From an uncultured Eubacterium sp. (GTDB taxonomy: Bacteria; Bacillota_A; Clostridia; Lachnospirales; Lachnospiraceae): a stretch of 12,601 nt of DNA. The number at the start of each line of letters is the position of its first letter. The first letter of the stretch is position 1. The notes beneath the pieces are model-generated. The model was not told the origin of the DNA and ran no database searches. It saw only the letters and a list, made by a program, of their open reading frames with translations. Made by a program: the position numbers and the translations under genes. Shown piece by piece: positions 1-6,276 of the stretch. The stretch lies in contig CANTHI010000044.1 in assembly GCA_947653505.1 (NCBI GenBank), positions 1-12,601 on the forward strand. Direction: 5' to 3'.

Positions 1-129
1 CTCTCCCAGCGTCCGCGCAGCCAATATGTAACATTATTATGTAAATTGTTGCATTCGCTCTTAAGTTCGCGCCTATGGGCCGGTTCCCTCATCCAGCGTC
101 CGGGAGGCCAGTCACTGGTACATCCCCCA
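1..129. other. Region downstream of luxC-like gene, unassigned
   Basis: This is the sequence after the stop of the luxC-like gene, up to the window edge. I see no terminator hairpin followed by a T-run, so the operon may continue to the left. A short minus-strand frame starting with ATG at 90-92 stays open to the edge (about 30 codons). It lacks a clear ribosome site and matches nothing I recognise. Two imperfect copies of an 18-nt motif lie at 6-23 and 93-110 (15 of 18 bases match). Confidence 0.3.
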
Positions 130-1437
130 CTACCCAATGCATCTGCTCATTTCCCTGATCAGATCGTAGCCGTCCCAGATAACCCCTATCGCAAGGGAAC
201 TGCCAAACTCCACAATCCGGTCTATGCCTCTTAAGCCGCAGTCTGTCACCCACTGCAGGATCTGCTCCCGGTCCAGCCCGTAATACATACAGCTTTGCAC
301 GTTCCCGTTGATATATGGCGTCAGGTCGCGGATATCTGTAAGATCCGTCTGAAAAAACAGACCAAATTTTCCGCGCAGCTGTGTCATATTCTTTGGGATT
401 TTGGGCAGTGAAATAAGATACAGCAGATTATCATACCGTTCCGTTTTCATATCTGCCTGCATACACGACAGCATAACCGCATATTTACACAGCAAAACAT
501 ACTTATCGCACACTTTAATGTCCGCAAGATCATATTTCTGCGCGCAGACAGATACCGCATCCCAGAACTTTTTCTTTGCCAGCTCTCTTTGCCTGCCGGT
601 ACTTCCCAGCCAGCAGATCATATGCGGCGTAGAGCATGCGTTCTGGTCATTCAGATAGGTATCGTTGTAAAACTGTCCGGCCAGTCTGGCGAGTTCTGCT
701 TTGTCCGCTTTCAGAACCGCGTCTGCATCGATTATGCCAAACGAATACCGGTCCGCAAACGCCAGCTCTACGCAACGGACAGGCGGCGGGGATTTGCGGA
801 TCTGGCAGATCGTCTGGTCTCCTCCCCAGATCACGCGGACATCTGACTGTTGTGAAAAATAATCTGTCAGTGTCTGATCATGTCCGAAACGCAGGATGGC
901 TGTCCGCTTTCTGACTTCAGAAAACGGATCTGTCTGTAATAGTCTTTGCATGGCCTCACAGATCAGCTCTGCCTGCCTGTGCCGTTTTTGCGAAACGCGG
1001 ACAATATTTGCGTTTCCTGCAAGCAGTCCAAATACATACGTAAACGCAAAATTTACCGGAATATTTGACGGCGCGATATGAAACGCCAGCCCTCTGCCAA
1101 TACGGGTCTGCCTGTCAGGATCCGCACAGGTTCCGGTATATTGCTCTTTCAGGCGCATGATATTTGATCTTCTGCAGTAAAACGCAAAGGACTGCACGTC
1201 CGGATATTTTCTGCACGCAGGATCTGTGCGGAGCGCTTCTGATAAGGCAAAGAGAAATTCACATACGGTATCCTCAAAGATCCTGAGCGGCATTTTGCTC
1301 AGTACTGGCGCCCCGGCCAGATGTTCCACAGGCAGATCTGCAAGAGAAATCTCTGCAGGGGAAATCTCTGCCGTCCCGTATCCCGTATGTGCGTCTGTTC
1401 CGTGATCTGTGCATACACCATATCTGTTATCCCTCAT
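130..1437 (-). CDS. LuxC-like acyl-CoA/acyl-protein reductase
   Basis: Fatty-acid-reductase (LuxC) family protein of 435 aa, near the usual family length. LuxC enzymes are aldehyde-dehydrogenase relatives that accept an acyl group on a cysteine and reduce it with NADPH to an aldehyde. The expected active-site cysteine is seen as C268 in NDQNACSTP. The conserved IAPSNIPVNFAFTYVFGLLAGN stretch near residues 121-142 is also present. The start has an upstream AGGGGGTG, and the gene overlaps the end of the luxE-like gene by 11 nt, so the two are translationally linked. The LuxE and ACP partners beside it imply the substrate is an activated acid made by this operon. There are no luxAB luciferase genes in the window, so light production is not implied. 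The first 40 or so residues are poorly conserved-looking and contain a short repeat (AEISP, AEISL). The true substrate is unknown. Confidence 0.88.
   Translation of the reverse strand: MRDNRYGVCTDHGTDAHTGYGTAEISPAEISLADLPVEHLAGAPVLSKMPLRIFEDTVCEFLFALSEALRTDPACRKYPDVQSFAFYCRRSNIMRLKEQYTGTCADPDRQTRIGRGLAFHIAPSNIPVNFAFTYVFGLLAGNANIVRVSQKRHRQAELICEAMQRLLQTDPFSEVRKRTAILRFGHDQTLTDYFSQQSDVRVIWGGDQTICQIRKSPPPVRCVELAFADRYSFGIIDADAVLKADKAELARLAGQFYNDTYLNDQNACSTPHMICWLGSTGRQRELAKKKFWDAVSVCAQKYDLADIKVCDKYVLLCKYAVMLSCMQADMKTERYDNLLYLISLPKIPKNMTQLRGKFGLFFQTDLTDIRDLTPYINGNVQSCMYYGLDREQILQWVTDCGLRGIDRIVEFGSSLAIGVIWDGYDLIREMSRCIG
1337..1373 (-). repeat. 15-bp in-frame tandem repeat in luxC 5' end
   Basis: Two 15-nt copies lie at 1337-1351 and 1352-1366 (13 of 15 bases match), followed by a partial third. 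The period is five codons, and the repeat encodes AEISP then AEISL in the N-terminal extension of the LuxC-like protein. Copy-number change would keep the frame. Confidence 0.6.
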
Positions 1438-2503
1438 AAGTATCGCTGCACCCCCTGATCTCTGCCTGTCTGACTCTGCCTGTGATTTTAAAATATTTTC
1501 CTTTCCGCCCGCATGGACAGTCGTCCTCTCCGAGAATCAGCCCTTCGTCCTCGGTCAGCAGGACATGTCCGGGATAGCTGGATGGCAGGATGGATACCAG
1601 TTCTGCCAGCCCTTTCTGACCTGTGGGCTGTATGGAAAAGTCTTCTGCCCTGCGGATAATAATGTCAGAATAATTGGAACAGTGAAAGTGTCCGTATTCA
1701 CATTCCATAAATATGGACCCAAGCTGTTCGGCCATCCCATACTGGTTATGAATGCTGACATTGCCAAATGCCTCCCGTACCTGTGCCCTGAATGCGTCCG
1801 CGTCAACGGCCTGTGCTTCCAGCTTTTTCCATCCTCCTGTGTGGAACAGGATTGCACGGTTCAGCGGCATCCGGACTGCCTGTTTTTTCATTTCACACAG
1901 CACATATTTCCAGATCATAAACGTATAGCCAAACATCAGGATCGTTTCATCCTGATGCTTTGTCATATACGCCTGCATACCTGCCTGATCCAGCTCCATG
2001 TTTTCATTTAAGGCATAAAAAATATCCCTTCCATAAATAGAAAACCCTGTAATGCCTGCCCCGCGTGCCGCGTACATCTTACGGTCTTTTTTCACGGATT
2101 TTGTGTCCAGTATGATCATTGGCAGCCTTGTTTTTCCTATAAACGATGCGATCAGACCTGCCAGTACCGCGGACTGCGCCCTGATATTGTCACTGTCCAG
2201 AAATATCTTTGATACGCTTCCTCCGGTTCCTGAAGATGTCATGACTTTGCGGATCGTATCCGGGGGAACACTAAGCAGCTCAAACTCCTTGAACAGCCGT
2301 ACCGGAACAGGCAGAATGTCGTAATAAGACCGCAGGTTTTCAATATCCATATTCAGATATTTTACGATTGCGTGATACTGCTTACAGTTTGTATCATGAT
2401 GGCGTGTCAGGGCGATCAGCTTTTCTGACAGCATGGCTTCTTTTTCGGCCTTTTCCATAGAATATGGATCCTGTAAAAGCATTTGTTCCAAATCTGGTTT
2501 CAT
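1427..2503 (-). CDS. LuxE-like acyl-protein synthetase
   Basis: Acyl-protein synthetase (LuxE) family, 358 aa, full family length. LuxE proteins use ATP to form an acyl-adenylate, move the acyl group to a cysteine near their own C-terminus and pass it to the LuxC cysteine. Visible signatures are a nucleotide loop TSSGTGG (89-95), HTGGWKK (221-227), YGMAEQ (255-260, like the adenylate-forming family) and the C-terminal CPCGRKGKYFKITGRV block (329-344). C352 in RGCSD is a good candidate for the acylated cysteine. The ribosome site AAAAGGAG lies just upstream of the start and is fused to the last copy of a 10-bp repeat array. It sits between the ACP and LuxC-like genes, forming an acid-to-aldehyde module. 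The acid is not identifiable from sequence; a fatty acid, hydroxy acid or sugar-linked acid are all possible. Confidence 0.9.
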   Translation of the reverse strand: MKPDLEQMLLQDPYSMEKAEKEAMLSEKLIALTRHHDTNCKQYHAIVKYLNMDIENLRSYYDILPVPVRLFKEFELLSVPPDTIRKVMTSSGTGGSVSKIFLDSDNIRAQSAVLAGLIASFIGKTRLPMIILDTKSVKKDRKMYAARGAGITGFSIYGRDIFYALNENMELDQAGMQAYMTKHQDETILMFGYTFMIWKYVLCEMKKQAVRMPLNRAILFHTGGWKKLEAQAVDADAFRAQVREAFGNVSIHNQYGMAEQLGSIFMECEYGHFHCSNYSDIIIRRAEDFSIQPTGQKGLAELVSILPSSYPGHVLLTEDEGLILGEDDCPCGRKGKYFKITGRVRQAEIRGCSDTYEG

Positions 2504-2572
2504 CCGGCTCTCCTTTTGATATCTTTTGATATTTTTTGATATCTTTTTATATTTTTTGATGCCGTTTGATGT
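2504..2572 (-). repeat. 10-bp tandem repeat spacer before luxE
   Basis: The whole spacer between ACP and luxE-like genes is built of 10-bp units on exact register. Six units lie at 2511-2570, with plus-strand consensus ATYTTTTGAT and the outer units diverged. On the coding strand each carries an A-tract of three to six A, and the array ends in the luxE ribosome site (AAAAGGAG). A-tracts repeated at about the helical pitch are known to bend DNA. As RNA, the leader would be A-rich and largely unstructured. Confidence 0.8.
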
Positions 2573-2815
2573 TCAGACAAGATCCACACCGTATTTTTTT
2601 AAGATTCCGATTCCCTTTTCGTACGAGTTAAACTGAATGATATCGTCGGTTTCCAGCATCAGATCAAAAGCTTCTTCGATACAGACGACCAGTCCCATAT
2701 GTCCTACCGAATCCCATTCGGGGATTCCTTCATACACCAGTTTTTCCAGCCCTTCGGTGCTCTCCAGTTCCAGCCCCTCGGCAAAAGCATTTTTGTATTT
2801 TTCTAAATCTGTCAT
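2573..2815 (-). CDS. Acyl carrier protein
   Basis: Small acidic protein of 80 aa, the normal length for an acyl or peptidyl carrier protein. The phosphopantetheine attachment serine is S36 in EWDSVGHMGL, the expected W-D-S context, followed by a helix with conserved hydrophobics (VVCIEEAF). It would carry an acyl group as a thioester on a phosphopantetheine arm added by a holo-ACP synthase encoded elsewhere. It is not part of a fatty-acid synthesis cluster; its neighbours are LuxE-like, LuxC-like and transketolase genes. It is therefore probably a dedicated carrier for the acid activated here. Unlike most genes of the operon it does not overlap its neighbours. It has its own strong ribosome site (GAGGAG, about 7 nt before ATG) after an A-rich leader, which suggests separate and higher translation. 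Confidence 0.9.
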   Translation of the reverse strand: MTDLEKYKNAFAEGLELESTEGLEKLVYEGIPEWDSVGHMGLVVCIEEAFDLMLETDDIIQFNSYEKGIGILKKYGVDLV

Positions 2816-2914
2816 GTTTATCTCCTCGGTGTTTCTTATATGCGTTTTTATTCCGCCTTTTTTATTTTCCCTTTTTTATTTTCCCTTTTTATGCAACGGA
2901 TACCGCAGGCTGCC
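2816..2914 (-). repeat. A-rich spacer with 14-bp tandem repeats before ACP
   Basis: Spacer of 99 nt between the transketolase C subunit and the ACP. On the coding strand it holds about three units of roughly 14 nt, each an A5-6 tract, then GGG or GGCGG, then A-rich and ending in T (about 2850-2893). A good ribosome site, GAGGAG, follows before the ACP start. A small GCAGG/CCTGC hairpin can form across the transketolase stop codon, but no T-run follows, so it does not look like a terminator. Confidence 0.65.
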
Positions 2915-3877
2915 TTACCTGCAGAAATGGTTCTGAATGCAGGAAACAATCCCTTCCCTGTTCAGTCCATACTGTCCTAAAATATAATCCCTGGAGCCTG
3001 TCTTTTTATATTCGTCTGTAATGCCCATACGTACCAGCGGCGGTGTATGGGAAAAAGCTGACATATGCTCTGCCACCGCGCCTCCCAGTCCGCCCAGAAT
3101 GCTGTGTTCTTCTACCGTTACGAGCAGACGGTATTTCTGATAAGACTCTTTTAGCAGCTGCGTATCAAGCGGTTTGATCGTATGCATATTGTATACCGCG
3201 CAGGAAATCCCCTGCGCTCTTAATGCTTCTGCCGCGTCCAGGCAATCCTTCACCAAAAGCCCGGACGCAAACAAAGCCACGTCTTCTCCGTCCCGTAACA
3301 GGGACGCCTTTCCGATTCTGAAATCATAATCATCCTGATAAATAACCGGAACATCCCGGTTTCCGGTCAGACGGATATAGACCGGACCGTCATATTCTGC
3401 AGCGGCCAGTGTCATTTTGACTACTTCGGTACAGTCTGCCGGCACAAGGATCGTCAGGTTTGGAATCGCCCTTAAAAACGCCAGATCCTCTGTGGACCAG
3501 TGCGAGATACCGCTCTTGCCTGTACAGACGCCCGCGGACATGCCAACCAGTTTTACGTTGCATTTTAAGTACCCAAGGTTATGGCGGATCTGTTCCAATG
3601 CGCGCATCGTCAGAAACGATGCATAGGTAGACGCAAACACGCAGTTTCCTTCCATTGCCATTCCGGATGCCGCGGCGACAAGATTTTGTTCTGCGATCCC
3701 TACGTCATAATAACAGTCCGGATATAATTTTTTAAACTTTCCAAGACCGAGCAGCGTACTGACATCTGCGGTAAAAAAACGGATATCTTCACGCTGTTTC
3801 ATCGCCCTGATAAGGCCGACGCCTCCAAAGGCGGCATTCTGGCCTAATCTGGACCATGCGCCGGATTTTACTTTCAT
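2915..3877 (-). CDS. Transketolase, C-terminal subunit
   Basis: Second half of a two-chain transketolase, 320 aa, carrying the pyrimidine-binding and C-terminal domains. The catalytic glutamate that activates thiamine diphosphate is E63 in DVGIAEQN. The SHWSTEDLAFLR stretch (125-136) and the VPAD element (145-148) are typical of this half. Its ATG overlaps the stop of the N-terminal subunit gene as ATGA, and GGAGGG lies 8 nt upstream, as expected for subunits made in equal amounts. Transketolases move a two-carbon ketol unit from a ketose phosphate to an aldehyde. Split transketolases occur widely in bacteria and archaea, including in polysaccharide and natural-product clusters. The aldehyde-forming LuxE/LuxC genes just downstream suggest the acceptor may be made by this operon; that is inference. 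A role in ordinary pentose phosphate metabolism is less likely in this setting. Confidence 0.9.
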   Translation of the reverse strand: MKVKSGAWSRLGQNAAFGGVGLIRAMKQREDIRFFTADVSTLLGLGKFKKLYPDCYYDVGIAEQNLVAAASGMAMEGNCVFASTYASFLTMRALEQIRHNLGYLKCNVKLVGMSAGVCTGKSGISHWSTEDLAFLRAIPNLTILVPADCTEVVKMTLAAAEYDGPVYIRLTGNRDVPVIYQDDYDFRIGKASLLRDGEDVALFASGLLVKDCLDAAEALRAQGISCAVYNMHTIKPLDTQLLKESYQKYRLLVTVEEHSILGGLGGAVAEHMSAFSHTPPLVRMGITDEYKKTGSRDYILGQYGLNREGIVSCIQNHFCR

Positions 3878-4704
3878 ATTTTACCCTCCAGTTCCGCGAG
3901 CGCCTTTTGATACAATGGTTCTGTTAACACATTCTGGTGCCATTCTGCCTGATGTTCCACAAAAGATATGCCTTTCCCTTTTATAGTATGTGCGATCAGG
4001 ACATTCGGGCGGCTGTCATCCAGACGGTCCAGCGCCTCTGTAAGCGCATGGATCTGATGTCCGTCCGCTTCCTGCACATGCCACCCAAAAGCCTGGAATT
4101 TTTCTCCCAAATCCCCCAGCGCCATGACTTCCTCTACCGTACCGGATAACTGCAGATGATTTCTGTCTACAATGACTACCAGGTTGCCCAGCTGATACTT
4201 CGCCGCGCTCATAACCGCTTCCCATACCATTCCCTCATCACATTCCCCGTCGCCAAGCAGGACGTATACTTTATTGGAACGCTGTCTTTGCTTTGCGTCC
4301 AGCGCCATACCGACTGCTACGGATAACGCCATTCCCAATGTACCTCCGGCGTATTCCAGCCCGAACTCCGGACGTTTCGGATAGCCCATCAGCAGGCCGC
4401 CATTTTCCAAAAACGAATACTGCTCCGTCTCCGTAATCCTTCCCATTTCTCTCATGACAGAATACTGCGTCAGGATACAATGTGCCTTTCCTGCCAGAAA
4501 ACGGTCACGCCGCGGGTCATATGGATCCTGTCTGTTCCAGACCAGATACTTTCCATACAAAACCGTTAAAATCTCCACGCAGGAGAGATTGCCTCCCAGA
4601 TGCGCGCCCGCCGCGCCTGCCGCATATGCCATATGGACAACCGAACGGCGCACCCGGTGCGCCATCTGTTCCAGTTCTTTTTTACTATACTCCCCCAAAT
4701 CCAT
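3874..4704 (-). CDS. Transketolase, N-terminal (ThDP-binding) subunit
   Basis: First half of a split transketolase, 276 aa, complete for this half. It carries the thiamine diphosphate and metal site GDGECDEGMVWE (151-162) followed by N182 in VDRN, the usual GDG-N motif. A histidine near the front (AHLGG, H35) matches the G-H-x-G-G position of the family. The KGKG-SF block (242-248) and a WH pair (255-256) are also in place. With the next gene the pair totals about 596 aa, slightly shorter than single-chain enzymes. The start is a little uncertain. The AGGGAGG ribosome site is only 2 nt from the ATG used here, whereas a TTG two codons downstream (4698) would be spaced ideally at 8 nt. The gene follows the second SDR by 7 nt and is ATGA-coupled to the C subunit. 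Confidence 0.9.
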   Translation of the reverse strand: MDLGEYSKKELEQMAHRVRRSVVHMAYAAGAAGAHLGGNLSCVEILTVLYGKYLVWNRQDPYDPRRDRFLAGKAHCILTQYSVMREMGRITETEQYSFLENGGLLMGYPKRPEFGLEYAGGTLGMALSVAVGMALDAKQRQRSNKVYVLLGDGECDEGMVWEAVMSAAKYQLGNLVVIVDRNHLQLSGTVEEVMALGDLGEKFQAFGWHVQEADGHQIHALTEALDRLDDSRPNVLIAHTIKGKGISFVEHQAEWHQNVLTEPLYQKALAELEGKI

Positions 4705-4711
4705 AACCTCC

Positions 4712-5449
4712 CTAAATCATACGTCCGCCGTCAATGTTCCACACACTTCCGGTCACATACGAAGACTGGTCCGATGCCAGAAACCAGATCAGTTCTGCCA
4801 CTTCTTCCGGCTTTCCCATACGACGGATACTGTTTGCCTCTATCATCCTGTCCCGTTCCCGCTGCGGCTTGTACATGCCCATAGCCGTATCGATCAGTCC
4901 GGGCGCGACCGCGTTCACACGGATCTGGTAATGCGCCAGTTCCTTTGCGATCGAACGGGAGGCCCACATCAGCGCGGCCTTGCTCGCGCCATATGCCAGA
5001 TATCCTTCCCTGGCCTCAATCCCGCCTACGGACCCGACATTGATAATGACTCCGTGCTTCTGGCGGATCATGCTTCTGGAAATCATCTGTGTTACCGCCA
5101 TCTGCGCGATAAAGTTCACTTCCATCACCTCGCGCAGCTTATCCAAAGATGTCGTCTGCACATTTCCACAAAACGGCATTCCGGCATTATTGATCAGCAC
5201 ATCGACCGGCTTCTTTTCTTTTACGACCTGCCCAAGCGCCCTTCTGATTTCAGTTTCATCCAATAAATTAAAATAAACCGGTCTTAGAAAACCATTCTGC
5301 CCTCCGGCTGTCCATTCTTTTTGCAGAAAGTCTTCAAATTCTTCGTTATATCTGCCCGCGCAGGCCCATATGCTGCAGCCTTTGGATACAAATTTTTTTA
5401 TGACTGCCCGCCCTATGCCGCCGCTTGCTCCTGTCAACAATATATTCAT
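4712..5449 (-). CDS. Short-chain dehydrogenase/reductase (second SDR)
   Basis: Classical SDR of 245 aa, an NAD(P)H-dependent oxidoreductase of hydroxyl or keto groups. The cofactor loop is TGASGGIG (6-13), the NNAG structural motif is at 87-90, and the catalytic set is S140, Y153 and K157 (GSV... YGASK). The C-terminus VTGSVWNIDGG is typical of FabG-like enzymes. An ATG at 5461 would add four residues (MAEN). I prefer 5449 because it gives an ATGA overlap with the upstream stop, as at most junctions here, and puts the Rossmann strand directly at the N-terminus. Translation would then depend on ribosomes finishing the preceding SDR. Its likely job, inferred from context, is to reduce a ketone formed by the transketolase or by the 2,3-dehydratase branch. 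It also resembles FabG, so reduction of a 3-keto acyl-ACP on the operon's carrier is possible. Confidence 0.88.
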   Translation of the reverse strand: MNILLTGASGGIGRAVIKKFVSKGCSIWACAGRYNEEFEDFLQKEWTAGGQNGFLRPVYFNLLDETEIRRALGQVVKEKKPVDVLINNAGMPFCGNVQTTSLDKLREVMEVNFIAQMAVTQMISRSMIRQKHGVIINVGSVGGIEAREGYLAYGASKAALMWASRSIAKELAHYQIRVNAVAPGLIDTAMGMYKPQRERDRMIEANSIRRMGKPEEVAELIWFLASDQSSYVTGSVWNIDGGRMI

Positions 5450-6276
5450 GTTTTCAGCCATCTCTTTTCATAAACATAAGCAACATACCGCGGGGATATC
5501 CTGTACCGGATTTTTATGCTTTGTTTCCCCCCCCCCGCAGCTTCATATCCTCCGTCAACCTTTATAATTTCTCCTGTTATAAAGGCTGCCTGTTCTGACG
5601 CCAGAAAAAGTACCGCGTGAACGACATCTTCTTTTTCACCTGCTTTTTTTAACGCGCTTTTTCCGATAATATCCTGAACCGTTTCCCCGCTTTTGTAGCG
5701 GATCATATCTGTCCGGATCAGTCCCGGCGCGACCGCGTTGACCCGGATGTGAAAAGGCCCCAGCTCCTGCGCAAGAATTTTCGTTGCGAATGCAACCGCT
5801 GATTTTGCCGTGCCATACGCAATCCCTCCCGCTTCCGGCTTTAACCCTCTGACAGAACTGATGTTGATAATATTTCCGCTTTTCTGGCGTATCATCTTTC
5901 TGGCGATCAACTGCGTAAATGACAGCAGTCCAAAAAAATCCACCTGGAACATTTTTTCGATTTCCTGCATGGAGGTCATCAGAAAAAGCCCTGTGCCTGA
6001 GATACCGGCATTGTTTACCAGACAGTCGATCCGGATCTGATCTGAAAGAATGGTTTTCGCCGCCTGTACAATACTTTCTTTATCTTCCAGATCCAGACAG
6101 ACCGTTTTGATCCATACGCCGTATGCATCCGCCATTTCGTACAGTTCTTTTTCCCATCCGGTACTTTGGGTCCGCGCGCATACCCATACGTTGCAGCCTT
6201 CTTTTAGAAGGCCGCGTACGAGTGCGTATCCGATCCCCCGGTTTCCTCCGGTTACTATTACATTCTGTTTACCCAT
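5446..6276 (-). CDS. Short-chain dehydrogenase/reductase with G10 tract (first SDR)
   Basis: Classical SDR, 276 aa from the chosen start. It shows the cofactor loop TGGNRGIG (9-16), NNAG (88-91) and the catalytic S140 or S141, Y154 and K158 (AYGTAK). An upstream ATG at 6297 exists, but the one at 6276 has a strong AGGGAGG ribosome site 5 nt away, so it is chosen; it overlaps the acyltransferase gene by 8 nt. The usual SDR end (VDGGY, 240-244) is followed by an unusual 32-residue basic and aromatic tail. The tail is encoded from a run of ten G onward (5527-5536). Losing one G would end the protein at about 253 aa, close to a normal SDR length. In the present frame the stop forms an ATGA overlap with the next SDR. 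Function is probably a ketone or alcohol interconversion in sugar or acyl-chain building; the substrate is unknown. Confidence 0.88.
   Translation of the reverse strand: MGKQNVIVTGGNRGIGYALVRGLLKEGCNVWVCARTQSTGWEKELYEMADAYGVWIKTVCLDLEDKESIVQAAKTILSDQIRIDCLVNNAGISGTGLFLMTSMQEIEKMFQVDFFGLLSFTQLIARKMIRQKSGNIINISSVRGLKPEAGGIAYGTAKSAVAFATKILAQELGPFHIRVNAVAPGLIRTDMIRYKSGETVQDIIGKSALKKAGEKEDVVHAVLFLASEQAAFITGEIIKVDGGYEAAGGGKQSIKIRYRISPRYVAYVYEKRWLKT
5527..5536 (-). repeat. G10 homopolymer (C10 on plus strand)
   Basis: Ten consecutive C on the plus strand, read as ten G in the first SDR gene. Tracts of this length are prone to slippage in other bacteria. With nine G the frame reaches TAA at 5514-5516; with eleven it reaches TGA at 5468-5470. 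Only the ten-G frame runs to the ATGA junction with the next gene. A sequencing or assembly length error is also possible. Confidence 0.85.

Noticed and set aside
1409..2011. Plus-strand open frame of 200 codons opposite the luxE-like gene
   Set aside because: It lies wholly antisense to a convincing LuxE-family gene, has no family signature, and its composition fits a shadow of the real coding strand.
2504..2572. CRISPR-like array in the ACP-luxE spacer
   Set aside because: The units are 10 bp, directly adjacent, with no unique spacers. This is a simple tandem repeat.
130..2815. Bioluminescence (lux) operon
   Set aside because: LuxC and LuxE homologues are present, but there is no LuxA, LuxB or LuxD, and the context is sugar synthesis and transfer. 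Non-luminous bacteria use these families for other acids.
2900..2930. Possible terminator after the transketolase C subunit
   Set aside because: The stem is only about 5 bp, and it is followed by an A-rich stretch rather than a T-run on the coding strand.
4454..5266. Plus-strand open frame of 270 codons opposite the transketolase N subunit and second SDR
   Set aside because: It spans two well-supported genes in antisense, has no recognisable domain and is rich in Arg, His, Ser and Pro as antisense shadows often are.
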